NCBI GenBank assembly: GCA_001689415.1
Contig: LUJM01000102.1
Span: 1 to 64,000, forward strand
DNA: 64,000 nt
From: Bacteroidales bacterium M2
GTDB taxonomy: Bacteria; Bacteroidota; Bacteroidia; Bacteroidales; Muribaculaceae
Reading direction: 5' to 3'
A program made the translations under genes and the position numbers. Each line of letters opens with the position of its first letter. The first letter of the stretch is position 1. The notes beneath the pieces are model-generated. The model made no database searches and was not told where the DNA came from. It was given only the letters and a program-made list of their open reading frames with translations. Positions 27,153 to 36,936 of the stretch are shown one piece after another.

Positions 27153-28940
27153 TTATTCTATTTTCTTTATCAGGGCCTCGGTCGTCGCGATTATATTGTC
27201 AAGACGCCCGGGCGTTGGCTTAAATGGATATTGATTGAGGTAATTGATTACATAGATATCGGGGCTGTTGCTCAGATAGTCGACCAATATTCCCAACGGC
27301 TGTCTCAGGTCGGCTATACCGCTGCCTGTTATGCGTCGATAGAGTTTCATATATATCGGAGCCTTGGCCAGGCGGGCCTTGGCTGCGTTGGCTTGCGCAA
27401 GGAAATCGCCAAGCATCTCGAGCGCACGGTCGCGCTCTACCTCGGTCATGCGCACCTCCTTGAGGGTGAGCGAACGCTCCATGCCCTTGCCGCGGAGGCG
27501 CATAAAGAAGTTGCGGTAGGCATCGAAGTTGAATACCGCCGAATCGCCCACGGCCTTGTAGGTAAAGAACACGCCCAATGGCATCAGTACTGCAGTACTG
27601 AGCCAGATGCCCTGCCATACCTCGAGTTTGCCGTCGCGAGCAGCCTTATAGCCCGCATTATCGATAATAAAGTATACGATAAAGAGCAACACCGATATAA
27701 TCAGCGGTGTGCCTATACCGCCCTTCTTGATAATCGCGCCCAGTGGTGCACCGATAAAGAAGAAGATAATACATGCAAACGACAGTGTAAATTTCTTCTG
27801 CATTTCGATATCGTGGCGACGCATCATCTTGGCCTGTTCTTCAAGCATAAGGCTGCGGTATACATACTCCTGGCGCTGGCGCTTTGCCCGGGCAAGGGCC
27901 TGCGAGATATACGATTTGGCCGATGCCGGAGTGGGCGCGGCAAACAATGAGTCGAGGTCGTAGGGCTTGTCTACGGCAACATCTCCTACAGCCTCTAACA
28001 CTGTATTACCGCCTTGCAGCACTGTACGTGTAGGCTTGATTCCGAACGACCCGGCCTCAAGAAGTTCGCGGGCATATACGTTACCTATCGAGTCTACCTG
28101 GTGGCCGATTGAGTCTATCGAATGGCGCAGCTGCGATATATTCTGGCCAACATACAAGGCTCGCACGCCCCCCTCGTCGATTCGGTTGAAGTTGGCATCG
28201 AAGGGGAAGTATATTTCCTTGCGGGTGAAGTGTTCGCGACGGAACGGAAGGTAGCGAGAATTGCCCGAGCCCATGGAGTTGTCGCGCATATTCTCGAACA
28301 TCTCGCCCGAATGAAGGTCGAGGAAAAGGCGCGTCTTGTCCTCGGTGAAATTGAACTGTCCGGAGTCGGCAAGGATTACGCGGGTATTGTCGAGTCCGCG
28401 CGACAGGTCGTAGATTATCATGCCGTAGAGCATACCGGTCTCGGTATTTTTGCGCTCTACATAGAGGTTCATATTCGGTATCTGGTCGTAAAATGAACGC
28501 TCGGGAATCTCGACTTCGGGCGATTTCTGTCGCACCGAGAACATCAGCGTCCACATCTTGGTCTGCGCCACCGGCAGCACGTTGTTCTGGAAGAAAAACG
28601 CCCCCACGGCAACAAAACCCATTAGCCATATCAGCGGCCTCATGATGCGGAATAGCGATATACCCGACGCCTTCATGGCGGTTAGCTCGAATTTCTCGCC
28701 AAGATTGCCGAATACCATAAGGCTCGCAAGCAGCACCGCCAAAGGCAATGCCGTTGGCACCATGGTCAACGCGGCATAGAAAAACAACTCTGCGATTACG
28801 CTGACCGACAAGCCCTTGCCTACAAGGTCGTCGACAAAGCGCCACAAGAATTGCATCAGTACGATAAAGAGGCAGATAAAAAACGTCATCGCAAGCAACG
28901 GTAAAAACCGCTGCAGCATATACGAGTATAAACGCTTCAT
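27153..28940 (-). CDS. LptF/LptG-family permease (LPS export)
   Basis: Inner-membrane permease of the YjgP/YjgQ family, which with LptB moves lipopolysaccharide to the outer membrane. It is about 595 aa, far longer than E. coli LptF/G (about 360), as usual in Bacteroidota where the periplasmic and C-terminal parts are extended. Hydrophobic segments lie at about residues 10-40, 50-75 and 95-115, then a cluster at about 385-480. The second of two nearby ATGs is preferred because AAAGGAA lies 6-12 nt before it. ribBA follows immediately. Confidence 0.88.
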   Translation of the reverse strand: MKRLYSYMLQRFLPLLAMTFFICLFIVLMQFLWRFVDDLVGKGLSVSVIAELFFYAALTMVPTALPLAVLLASLMVFGNLGEKFELTAMKASGISLFRIMRPLIWLMGFVAVGAFFFQNNVLPVAQTKMWTLMFSVRQKSPEVEIPERSFYDQIPNMNLYVERKNTETGMLYGMIIYDLSRGLDNTRVILADSGQFNFTEDKTRLFLDLHSGEMFENMRDNSMGSGNSRYLPFRREHFTRKEIYFPFDANFNRIDEGGVRALYVGQNISQLRHSIDSIGHQVDSIGNVYARELLEAGSFGIKPTRTVLQGGNTVLEAVGDVAVDKPYDLDSLFAAPTPASAKSYISQALARAKRQRQEYVYRSLMLEEQAKMMRRHDIEMQKKFTLSFACIIFFFIGAPLGAIIKKGGIGTPLIISVLLFIVYFIIDNAGYKAARDGKLEVWQGIWLSTAVLMPLGVFFTYKAVGDSAVFNFDAYRNFFMRLRGKGMERSLTLKEVRMTEVERDRALEMLGDFLAQANAAKARLAKAPIYMKLYRRITGSGIADLRQPLGILVDYLSNSPDIYVINYLNQYPFKPTPGRLDNIIATTEALIKKIE

Positions 28941-29014
28941 TATCATTTCCTTTTTATCTTTCGCTATCAGGCTGTATGCCTGTCGGCATTAACAGCATGC
29001 AAAGATAATGATTT

Positions 29015-29935
29015 TTAGCGAAACAGCCTACAAAAGGGCTTCGCTAATGCTGCCGCACCCCTCAGTCCGTGGCGCGTATGCTCGTAGGCAAAGCGGAGCA
29101 AGAGCCCTCGCAGGCCGCCGTACCGGCCAAGAAGCGAGCTCATCAGCTCAGCCCCTCGCTCATTTCCGGCGCGTGTACTGAGCCCGTATTCTATTGCCCG
29201 CTTGATATCGGTCCAATACTCTTGGCCTGTGGTGGCGGCTATAGATTGCAGGGCCGGCTCTATCCGGGCCGGGTCGGCACAATATGTACCGGTTATCGAC
29301 CCGGCATGCTCTCGCACCTCTACCCCGGACATTCCGCGATAATAAACCGTTGCACCGTCGGCAAGCATACGCGCTCCAAGTTCGATATCATCCCAGTAGC
29401 CTACATTCTCATTCCACCCCCCTACCTTACGCACCAACTCTGTGCGGGCACACCAGCGTTCAGTTGCCATTGCCCCATGGAAAAGATTGTTCCACTGCAT
29501 ATCGCGCCCATAGAAGCGGTTTACACGGCTGCCCGTGCCGTCGCTGCTCGTATAGTCCCAGCCTATTATGTCGGCCTCGTGATGCGCCGATATCGCGGCC
29601 AAGGCTTCGGCAACATGCGTCGGTGGCATGGTATCGTCGGAGTCGAAAAACATCACCCTGTCGCTCTTCACCAGCGACAGGCCGCAATTACGAGCTGCTG
29701 ATGCCCCGGGAGTAGCGCAACGGGCTACTATGATATCAAGCCCCTTTCGGCTTGCCCGGCTTTGCCATTCCGTCAAAAGCTCGTAGCTGCCGTCGGTCGA
29801 GTTATTATCCACCATGATAATCTCGATATCGCGAGCCGTCTGAGCGGCAAGCGAATCAAGTGTAGGACCCATTATCGAGGCACGGTTGTACACTGGCACA
29901 ACCACACTAATCTGAGGATATTCCGACGGCTTCAT
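29015..29935 (-). CDS. Family 2 glycosyltransferase
   Basis: A 306-aa GT-A fold glycosyltransferase. The nucleotide-sugar site opens with ISVVVPVYNRASIMGPTLDSL, then IEIIMVDNNSTDGSYELL, and the metal-binding DxD is in MFFDSDDTMPPTH. The acceptor side has GWNENVGYWDDIELGARM. It is a single gene between an LPS permease and mdh, so it probably adds a sugar to a surface glycan or LPS; donor and acceptor are unknown. It has no transmembrane helix. Confidence 0.9.
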   Translation of the reverse strand: MKPSEYPQISVVVPVYNRASIMGPTLDSLAAQTARDIEIIMVDNNSTDGSYELLTEWQSRASRKGLDIIVARCATPGASAARNCGLSLVKSDRVMFFDSDDTMPPTHVAEALAAISAHHEADIIGWDYTSSDGTGSRVNRFYGRDMQWNNLFHGAMATERWCARTELVRKVGGWNENVGYWDDIELGARMLADGATVYYRGMSGVEVREHAGSITGTYCADPARIEPALQSIAATTGQEYWTDIKRAIEYGLSTRAGNERGAELMSSLLGRYGGLRGLLLRFAYEHTRHGLRGAAALAKPFCRLFR

Positions 29936-30130
29936 TGAGCAAAAGTAAGCAAAAAAAACTACTTCAACAAATATACCGACTTGACCCTAAATATGAATCT
30001 TAACTAATTTGGTTAAAATATATCAAGACTATCAACGCTTTTATCAATAATTTGTTATACCTTTACAGTTGCATCCTGCAACCGGCATAAACACTAATTA
30101 CTAAACTCTAAACTATAAAGCCTAACTAAC

Positions 30131-31129
30131 ATGGAATTTCTTAGCAACGACAAACTGCTTATCGTCGGCGCCGCCGGCATGATAGGCTCAAACATGGCTC
30201 AGACCGCCATGATGATGCACCTTACTCCTAATATTACTATCTACGACCCATATGCACCCGCTCTCGAAGGCGTGGCCGAAGAGCTTTACGCATGCGCATT
30301 CGAGGGTGTAAACCTCAAATTCACTTCCGATGTAAAAGAGGCTTTCACCGGTGCTAAATATATAGTTTCGTCAGGTGGTGCTGCCCGTAAGGCCGGCATG
30401 ACCCGCGAAGACCTACTCAAAGGCAACGCTGCTATCGCCGAAGAATTTGGCAAAAACGTTCGCGCATACTGCCCCGATGTAAAGCACGTAGTGGTTATCT
30501 TCAACCCCGCCGACATCACCGGCCTTATCACACTGCTGTATTCGGGTCTTAAGCCTTCGCAGGTTTCTACCCTGGCCGCTCTCGACAGCACTCGCCTGCG
30601 CTACGAACTCTCGAAGCACTTCAACATTTGCCCCGACAAGGTGGTTAACGCCCGCACATACGGCGGTCACGGCGAACAAATGGCAGTTTTCGCATCCACC
30701 ACAACTGTCGACGGTCGCGCTCTGACCGACATTATCGGCACCGAAGAACTACCCGACGGCGAATGGGAAGAACTAAAAGGCCGTGTAATACAAGGTGGCA
30801 AACACATCATCGAACTCCGCGGTCGCTCTTCTTTCCAGAGCCCGGCATACCTATCTATCGAGATGATTGCGGCTGCTATGGGTGGCAAGCCTTTCCGCTG
30901 GCCGGTTGGAACATACGTTAACAACGGTCACTTCGACCACATAATGATGGCCATGGAGACCACTGTCGACGCCACCGGCACACACTACCACGAAGTCGAA
31001 GGAACACCCAAAGAACGTCAGGAACTCGAAGACAGCTACAAACACCTCTGCAAACTCCGCGACGAAGTAATCGAAATGGGCGTCCTGCCACCCATTAGCG
31101 AATGGAAAAACCTCAACCCCAACGTATAA
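30131..31129 (+). CDS. mdh: Malate dehydrogenase
   Basis: NAD-dependent oxidoreductase of the lactate/malate dehydrogenase family, 332 aa. The N-terminal Rossmann loop is LLIVGAAGMIGSNMAQTA. The substrate-binding part has NPADITGL and LDSTRLRYELS, and the catalytic histidine is in TYGGHGEQM. In Bacteroidales it reduces oxaloacetate to malate on the way to succinate and propionate. It is a single gene with a TACCTTTA near-match to a -7 box about 70 nt upstream, and is closed by a terminator. Confidence 0.92.
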   Translation: MEFLSNDKLLIVGAAGMIGSNMAQTAMMMHLTPNITIYDPYAPALEGVAEELYACAFEGVNLKFTSDVKEAFTGAKYIVSSGGAARKAGMTREDLLKGNAAIAEEFGKNVRAYCPDVKHVVVIFNPADITGLITLLYSGLKPSQVSTLAALDSTRLRYELSKHFNICPDKVVNARTYGGHGEQMAVFASTTTVDGRALTDIIGTEELPDGEWEELKGRVIQGGKHIIELRGRSSFQSPAYLSIEMIAAAMGGKPFRWPVGTYVNNGHFDHIMMAMETTVDATGTHYHEVEGTPKERQELEDSYKHLCKLRDEVIEMGVLPPISEWKNLNPNV

Positions 31130-31135
31130 GATAAC

Positions 31136-31167
31136 AAGAGCTTGGTCCAAAAAGCCAAGCTCTTTTC
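31136..31167 (+). terminator. Rho-independent terminator after mdh
   Basis: AAGAGCTTGG and CCAAGCTCTT form a 10-bp perfect stem with a 9-nt loop, followed by TTC, 6 nt after the mdh stop. Confidence 0.8.
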
Positions 31168-31270
31168 ATATCCCCACCACGCAAAGCCATAATTTTTGTC
31201 CCAAGCGCTGAGCTTCAGCGAAGCACCCCCTATAACAACAAAAGCGCCGGATCGTAAGACCCGGCGTTTG

Positions 31271-31344
31271 CGCTTCAAGATGGACTCGAACCAACGACCC
31301 TCTGATTAACAGTCAGATGCTCTAACCGACTGAGCTATTGAAGC
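31271..31344 (-). tRNA. tRNA-Asn (GTT), copy 2
   Basis: A 74-nt cloverleaf on the minus strand: acceptor GCTTCAA pairs with TTGAAGC, TAGCTCAG starts the D arm, the anticodon loop CTGTTAA gives GUU, and GGTTCGAGTCC is the T arm. The discriminator is G and CCA is not encoded. It is identical to the copy exactly 100 bp away. Confidence 0.95.
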
Positions 31345-31370
31345 TTATGTGCTTTGTGATAATGATTTTG

Positions 31371-31444
31371 CGCTTCAAGATGGACTCGAACCAACGACCC
31401 TCTGATTAACAGTCAGATGCTCTAACCGACTGAGCTATTGAAGC
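31371..31444 (-). tRNA. tRNA-Asn (GTT), copy 1
   Basis: Same 74-nt sequence as the copy at 31271-31344 and nearest to the shared promoter, so the two are transcribed together leftward. The 26-nt gap between them is unrelated to the flanks. Confidence 0.95.
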
Positions 31445-31475
31445 GAAAAGCGCTGCCCTCTTGGGCTTTGCGGTG

Positions 31476-31506
31476 CAAAGTTACGCTAAATTTTTAAACT
31501 GACAAA
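31476..31506 (-). promoter_or_regulatory. Promoter of the tRNA-Asn pair
   Basis: Minus-strand TTTG (31503-31506) and TAACTTTG (31476-31483) with 19-nt spacing. The bases around the box, TGCGGTGCAAAGTTA on the plus strand, are identical at the tRNA-Cys promoter. Confidence 0.75.
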
Positions 31507-31526
31507 ATTTTTTCTTACTTTTTTAC

Positions 31527-32075
31527 TCAGAAAGTTTCAACTTCCTCCAATTTCACTCCTCGTTTGTCTTTTTCTGACAAAATCATCTCCTCATCTGCGA
31601 CCGGCCAAACGATACCAAGAGCCGGGTCTGACAGCAGCAACGTGCGTTCGCTCGACGGATCGTAGTAATTATCCACCTTATAGAGAAAGCGGGCTGTGTC
31701 GCTAACCACGGCAAAGCCATGGGCAAATCCTCGTGGCACAAATAACTGACGGCCGTTCTCATCGCTCAACTCTACGGCCAAATGACGGCCAAAGGTTGGA
31801 GAAGTCTTGCGCAAATCAACCACTACATCGACTATAGCGCCTCTGCATACCCTCACCAACTTGGCCTGGGCCGACTTGCCCGCCTGAAAATGTAGACCGC
31901 GAACCGTACCCCGAACCGACTCCGACTCATTTTCCTGCACAAAGTCTACGTCCAATCCGGTAGCTTCGGCAAAAGAGTCCGCACGGAAAGTCTCGCTGAA
32001 ATAACCTCGCGCATCTCGATGACGAACAGGTTCTATTAGCCACACGCCGGGCAATTCCAAGGCTGTGTATTTCAT
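31527..32075 (-). CDS. rfbC: dTDP-4-dehydrorhamnose 3,5-epimerase
   Basis: Epimerises dTDP-4-keto-6-deoxyglucose in dTDP-rhamnose synthesis. It is 182 aa, a cupin-fold RmlC enzyme. The motif GTVRGLHFQAG has the catalytic His region, with VVVDLRKTSPTFG and FVPRGFAHGFAV following, all diagnostic. It stands apart from rfbA/B/D genes here, which must be elsewhere. It lies 22 nt after the folK stop on the same strand and may be cotranscribed with it. Confidence 0.94.
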   Translation of the reverse strand: MKYTALELPGVWLIEPVRHRDARGYFSETFRADSFAEATGLDVDFVQENESESVRGTVRGLHFQAGKSAQAKLVRVCRGAIVDVVVDLRKTSPTFGRHLAVELSDENGRQLFVPRGFAHGFAVVSDTARFLYKVDNYYDPSSERTLLLSDPALGIVWPVADEEMILSEKDKRGVKLEEVETF

Positions 32076-32097
32076 ATTTCTTATAATTATCGCTTTT

Positions 32098-32550
32098 TCA
32101 GCTTATTAAGTTTATATTAGTCAATTCGCCCAACGGCACAGTTACAAAATCGCGCATATGTGCTCGCGGATGAGGCACCTCAAGTCGGTCGGTAGCAAAG
32201 TGCCGGCCGTCAATACCGATAATATCTATATCGATTTCGCGGTCGCGATACGTGCCGTCGGCATTACGATGCGGCATCGACGATATTTCTCGCTCTATCT
32301 CCTGCAAGCTATCGAGCAACGCCTCGGCCTCGCCGACACTCCATGCCTCGCTTCGCTCATAGCGCAATGCCACTACGATATTGAGAAAATCATTTTCCGA
32401 CTCAAAGCCCCAAGGCTCGCTGCGATAGAACGACGACGTTCGCACCGCCAACACCGGCAGGCGCATAGCTACCAACGCTACCGCTCGCCCTATCAGCGCT
32501 GCGCGGTCTCCGCTGTTTGAGCCTATGCCGAGATAAACTGTCGAAATCAT
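32098..32550 (-). CDS. folK: 2-amino-4-hydroxy-6-hydroxymethyldihydropteridine diphosphokinase
   Basis: Pyrophosphorylates 6-hydroxymethyl-7,8-dihydropterin in folate synthesis. It is 150 aa. The start MISTVYLGIGSNSGDR gives the canonical HPPK N-terminus; a frame 14 codons longer is judged an extension. Other family segments are SSFYRSEPWGFESENDFLNIV and DREIDIDIIGID, then VPHPRAHMRDFVTVPL, carrying the Mg2+- and ATP-binding acids. It is followed by rfbC and preceded by infB on the same strand. Confidence 0.92.
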   Translation of the reverse strand: MISTVYLGIGSNSGDRAALIGRAVALVAMRLPVLAVRTSSFYRSEPWGFESENDFLNIVVALRYERSEAWSVGEAEALLDSLQEIEREISSMPHRNADGTYRDREIDIDIIGIDGRHFATDRLEVPHPRAHMRDFVTVPLGELTNINLIS

Positions 32551-32621
32551 AACAGGGAAATATCGAAGGAGCGCGTCACCGACCTTCGGCACGCGCTCCT
32601 GTCTTTTATTATCGCTGCACC

Positions 32622-35555
32622 TTAGTCAATGCTCGTACGTGCAACTTCTTTTTCCTCGAATGCTTCGAGCATATCGCCCACCTTGATATCATTGTATCCG
32701 GCGATCGAAATACCGCAGTCGAAGCCCGACGATACTTCCTTAACATCGTCCTTGAAGCGCTTGAGGCTGCCAAGGTCGCCTGTGTAGCGTACAATACCGT
32801 CGCGGATGAGGCGTAGCTTGCAGCCGCGGCGTATCTTGCCTTCGCGAACCATCGCACCGGCAATTGTGCCGACCTTCGACACGTGGAAGGTCTCCAGAAC
32901 CTCGGCGGTACCGGTAACTTCTTCCTTGATTTCAGGAGCAAGCATACCGGCCATCGCATCCTTCACTTCTTCGATTGCCTGATAGATTACAGAATACAGA
33001 CGTATCTGCACACCGTCGCGCTCGGCGGCACGGCGAGCTGCTACACTCGGACGCACCTGGAAGCCGATGATAATCGCATTCGATGCGGCGGCAAGGGTTA
33101 CATCGCTCTCCGAGATTTCGCCTACGGCCTTGTGGAGAACGTTGATCTGGATTTCGTCGGTCGAAAGTTTGATGAGCGAATCCGACAGTGCCTCGATAGA
33201 GCCGTCAACGTCGCCCTTGACAATGATATTGAGTTCCTGGAAGTTACCGATAGCGCGGCGGCGACCGATATCCTCGAGGGTAAGGAGCTTGGTTGTACGC
33301 AGACCCTGCTCGCGGGCAAGCTGCTCGCGCTTGTTGGCGATTTCGCGGGCTTCCTGCTCGGTTTCGAGAACGTTGAAGGTATCGCCGGCGGCAGGAGCGC
33401 CATTAAGACCGAGTATCAGCGCAGGCATGGCGGGGCCGGCCTCTTTGATGCGCTGGTTACGCTCGTTGAACATCGCCTTGATACGGCCGAAGTTGTTACC
33501 GGCAAGCACGATATCACCAACGTGCAGGGTACCGTTCTGCACCAGTACGTTGGCTACATAGCCGCGACCCTTGTCGAGGGTCGACTCGATAATCGTTCCT
33601 ACGGCGCGGCGGTGAGGATTAGCCTTAAGGTCAAGCATTTCTGCCTCAAGGAGTACCTTCTCCATAAGCTCGTCTACACCGAGACCATGCTTGGCCGAGA
33701 TATCCTGGCTCTGATACTTTCCGCCCCAGTCTTCTACAAGGTAGTTCATAGCCGCAAGTTCTTCCTTGATCTTGTCGGGGTTGGCATGAGGCTTATCTAC
33801 CTTATTGATTGCAAACACGATAGGCACACCGGCTGCCGATGCGTGGTTGATAGCCTCTACAGTCTGAGGCATCACAGCATCGTCGGCGGCAACGATGATG
33901 ATTACAAGGTCGGTAACCTTTGCACCGCGGGCACGCATAGCCGTAAACGCTTCGTGACCGGGAGTATCAAGGAAGGTGATATGGCGGCCGTCGGATAGCG
34001 TTACGTTATACGAACCGATATGCTGGGTAATACCACCGGCCTCGCCTGCGATTACATTCGCCTTGCGGATATAGTCGAGCAGTGATGTCTTACCGTGGTC
34101 TACGTGACCCATTACGGTTACTACCGGCGGACGGCCTACGAGGTCTTCCTCGCGGTCCTCTTCCTGCTGGATAGCGTCGCTAACCTCGGCTGATACATAC
34201 TCCGTGGTAAAGCCGAATTCCTCGGCTACGATATTGATTGTCTCGGCATCAAGGCGCTGGTTGATAGATACCATCATGCCGATGTTCATACATGTTGCGA
34301 TTACATTGTTTACAGGCACGTCCATCATCGCGGCAAGCTCGTTAGCTGTCACGAATTCGGTGATTTTCAGCACCTTGCTTTCTGCCAATTCGGCCTGCTG
34401 CAATTCGCGTTCGTGAGCGGCGTTAGCCTCGCGTTTTTCTTTACGCCATTTGGCGCCGCGTTTCAGGCCCTTGTCCTTCGATGTCAGACGTGCAAGGGTC
34501 TCGCGTACTTGCTTCTGTACATCTTCTTCGCTAACCTCGGGCTGTACAGGACGGGCGGGCTGCTTGTTGCCTCGGCGGTTGTCGCGGCGGTTGTCGTTGT
34601 TGCGGCCACCACCGTTATTATTATTGCCACCGCCGTTGTTGTTACCGCCGCCGTTATTGCCGCCTCGGCGGCCTTCGCCTCGGTTATCGGCGGCCTGACG
34701 ACCTGCCTTCTCGATATCTACCTTCTCCTTGCCGGTGATGCGGCGGCGTTTCTTACGGTCGCCTTCGGCATTGCCGCCCTGGGCCGGCTGGCCGTTTTTG
34801 CCGCGACGCTCGTCTTTGCCGCGCTTCTTGGGGCGTGTGTTAAGGTTCATCGCCGAAAGGTCGATAGAGCCTACGATTTTGAGGGCCGGAGCCGGGGTCG
34901 AACGCTCGAGAGTAAACACTTCAGGCTCTTGCGAGGTGCTTTCGCCTGACGCTTCGGCTGCTTTCTTTTCTACAACGGGGGTGGCGGCTTTAGGGGTAGC
35001 CTCCTGTTTCTTAGCTGCTTCGCTTGTGCGAGCTTCAGGCGCGGCCTGTTTCTTTTCTGCTGCCGGTGCCGGTTTTTCTACCACGGCTGCGGGCTTGGGG
35101 GTTTCGGGCTTTTTCTCTGCCACTGGTGTTGGTTTGGGTGCTTCTGGTTTGGGTTCCACCGGTTTTGCCGGTGCTGGTGCCGGGGTTTCCGGCTTCTTAA
35201 CTTCAACAGCCGCGGGTTTGGGGGCTATAGGATTACCTTTGGCATCAAGGTTGATTTTGCCCAATATCCGAGGTTTCTGAACGGTGGTAAGCTTCGGTTC
35301 TTCTGCCGATGCCGGGGCCGCCTTCGGTTCGGGACGCTGCTGTCGGGTCTCCTTGCGCTCGGTCGCGATCTGCTCTGAGCGGTTTTTGAGATCTTTGTCG
35401 CTGGCAAAAGCTGCCGTGAGCATGTCTACAACGTTGTCCTCAATGCGGGTATTGGGGTTTTCATCTACTGTGATGTTCTTTTTTCGCAAGAAGTCGATGA
35501 TCGTCGGCAAGGACACATTCAGCTCCTTTGCGATTTTGTTGAGTTTCTTAGGCAT
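32622..35555 (-). CDS. infB: Translation initiation factor IF-2
   Basis: GTPase that brings initiator tRNA to the 30S subunit. It is 977 aa. The N-terminal IF2_N domain is at residues 1-55. A long Pro/Ala/Lys/Glu region covers about 65-230, and a Gly/Asn/Arg-rich stretch about 290-340. The G domain begins near 478 with VMGHVDHGKTSLLDYI, with DTPGHEAF and NKVDKP; domains II-IV complete the factor. It is last in rimP-nusA-infB, 80 nt after nusA. The low-complexity N-terminal half is much less conserved than the rest. Confidence 0.97.
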   Translation of the reverse strand: MPKKLNKIAKELNVSLPTIIDFLRKKNITVDENPNTRIEDNVVDMLTAAFASDKDLKNRSEQIATERKETRQQRPEPKAAPASAEEPKLTTVQKPRILGKINLDAKGNPIAPKPAAVEVKKPETPAPAPAKPVEPKPEAPKPTPVAEKKPETPKPAAVVEKPAPAAEKKQAAPEARTSEAAKKQEATPKAATPVVEKKAAEASGESTSQEPEVFTLERSTPAPALKIVGSIDLSAMNLNTRPKKRGKDERRGKNGQPAQGGNAEGDRKKRRRITGKEKVDIEKAGRQAADNRGEGRRGGNNGGGNNNGGGNNNNGGGRNNDNRRDNRRGNKQPARPVQPEVSEEDVQKQVRETLARLTSKDKGLKRGAKWRKEKREANAAHERELQQAELAESKVLKITEFVTANELAAMMDVPVNNVIATCMNIGMMVSINQRLDAETINIVAEEFGFTTEYVSAEVSDAIQQEEDREEDLVGRPPVVTVMGHVDHGKTSLLDYIRKANVIAGEAGGITQHIGSYNVTLSDGRHITFLDTPGHEAFTAMRARGAKVTDLVIIIVAADDAVMPQTVEAINHASAAGVPIVFAINKVDKPHANPDKIKEELAAMNYLVEDWGGKYQSQDISAKHGLGVDELMEKVLLEAEMLDLKANPHRRAVGTIIESTLDKGRGYVANVLVQNGTLHVGDIVLAGNNFGRIKAMFNERNQRIKEAGPAMPALILGLNGAPAAGDTFNVLETEQEAREIANKREQLAREQGLRTTKLLTLEDIGRRRAIGNFQELNIIVKGDVDGSIEALSDSLIKLSTDEIQINVLHKAVGEISESDVTLAAASNAIIIGFQVRPSVAARRAAERDGVQIRLYSVIYQAIEEVKDAMAGMLAPEIKEEVTGTAEVLETFHVSKVGTIAGAMVREGKIRRGCKLRLIRDGIVRYTGDLGSLKRFKDDVKEVSSGFDCGISIAGYNDIKVGDMLEAFEEKEVARTSID

Positions 35556-35635
35556 ATATTGTTTTGTTCCTTTTTCTTATTTATTAATAGCTCACGGTTA
35601 TAGTCGGGGGTACGGATTACCCCCGTGCTGCGACA

Positions 35636-36931
35636 TTAATCGGCGCTTTCTTCGCTTTCGCTGCTCTCTTCTTCGTCGTCCTCGTATTCTTTGCGTAGCA
35701 CTTCGATAACTTCGTCGATTGTGCCTTCTTCGAGGTCCGATTTCTCGATCAGGGTCAGGCGCGGGGTATTTAGCACGCTCTTGGCGGTTACGCAACCGAT
35801 ATTCTTCAGTGCGTCGATTACCCAGCCATCGAGTTCGTCGCGGAAATCATCAAGGAAGATATCATCCTCGTAGATCATTTCGGTATCGCGGTATACATCG
35901 ATTTCATAACCGGTAAGCATGGTCGCAAGCTTGATATTGTGGCCGTTCTTGCCGATTGCAAGCGAAACCTCCTCGGGGCGAAGGAATACCTCGGCCTTCT
36001 TGGCTTCCTCATCAAGACGGATAGTCGAGATTTTTGCAGGCGAAAGTGCTCGCTGGATAAACAGCGACGGATTGTTGGTATAGCAGATCACGTCGATGTT
36101 CTCGTTGCGTAGCTCGCGCACGATGCCGTGGATACGCGAACCCTTGACACCTACGCATGCGCCTACCGGGTCGATACGGTCGTCGTAGCTCTCTACTGCG
36201 ATTTTAGCTCGCTCGCCCGGGATACGGGCCACGGCGCGGATATTGATCAGGCCGTCGTGGATTTCGGGCACCTCAAGCTCGAACAAGCGGATTAGGAAAA
36301 GGTTGCTTGTTCGGCTTACTGTGATTTTGGGATTGTTGTTCTTATTGTCAACATTCGATATCACAGCTCGCACGGTCTCTCCCTTGCGGAAGAAGTCGCC
36401 GGGGATCGACTCGCTCTTGGGTAGCAGTAGTTCGTTTTTCTCATCATCGAGCAGGAGTATCTCGCGACTCCAGGTCTGATATACCTCGCCCGTTACAAGC
36501 TGGCCTTCCAGCTCTTTGAATTTATTGAATACAGCCTCTTTCTGCAGGTCGAGGATACGGCTCTGCAGGGTCTGGCGAAGGTTTAGGATAGCTCGGCGGC
36601 CGAATTTCTCGAAGATTATCTCGCGTGTATGCTCCTCGCCTACCTCTGCGGCGGGGTCGTCATCGGCACGGGCATCGCTCAGCGAAATCTGCAGGTTGGG
36701 TTTCTCGACGGCACCGTCGGGCACTACCAGTAGGTTCTGGAAGATCTGAACGTCGCCTTTGTCGGGGTTGAGGATTACGTCGAAGTTTGCGTCGCTTTCA
36801 AACATCTTGGCCAGTACGTTGCGGAAGGACTCCTCCAACACGCTGATCATAGTGGTCTTGTCTATATTTTTCAGCTCCTTAAACTCGGCGAACTGTTCGA
36901 CCATATTCGGGATTTCCTCTTTTTTTGCCAT
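35636..36931 (-). CDS. nusA: Transcription termination/antitermination factor NusA
   Basis: RNA polymerase-binding factor acting in pausing, termination and antitermination. It is 431 aa. The N-terminal polymerase-binding domain covers about residues 1-130, S1 about 140-200 (EGQLVTGEVYQTWSREILL) and two KH domains about 205-350 (DPVGACVGVKGSRIHGIVREL; LAIGKNGHNIKLAT). An acidic tail (DDEEESSESEESAD) ends it. It lies between rimP, 5 nt upstream, and infB. Confidence 0.96.
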   Translation of the reverse strand: MAKKEEIPNMVEQFAEFKELKNIDKTTMISVLEESFRNVLAKMFESDANFDVILNPDKGDVQIFQNLLVVPDGAVEKPNLQISLSDARADDDPAAEVGEEHTREIIFEKFGRRAILNLRQTLQSRILDLQKEAVFNKFKELEGQLVTGEVYQTWSREILLLDDEKNELLLPKSESIPGDFFRKGETVRAVISNVDNKNNNPKITVSRTSNLFLIRLFELEVPEIHDGLINIRAVARIPGERAKIAVESYDDRIDPVGACVGVKGSRIHGIVRELRNENIDVICYTNNPSLFIQRALSPAKISTIRLDEEAKKAEVFLRPEEVSLAIGKNGHNIKLATMLTGYEIDVYRDTEMIYEDDIFLDDFRDELDGWVIDALKNIGCVTAKSVLNTPRLTLIEKSDLEEGTIDEVIEVLRKEYEDDEEESSESEESAD

Positions 36932-36936
36932 TGCTG

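Noticed and set aside
25894..27234. 446-codon plus-strand frame across ribBA
   Set aside because: Antisense shadow; RibBA motifs on the other strand are decisive.
32883..33998. 371-codon plus-strand frame across infB
   Set aside because: Antisense shadow of the IF-2 GTPase region.
34560..34700. Possible tandem-repeat or CRISPR-like array
   Set aside because: The repeating pattern is the codons of the Gly/Asn-rich stretch of IF-2; there are no equal repeats with unique spacers anywhere in the window.
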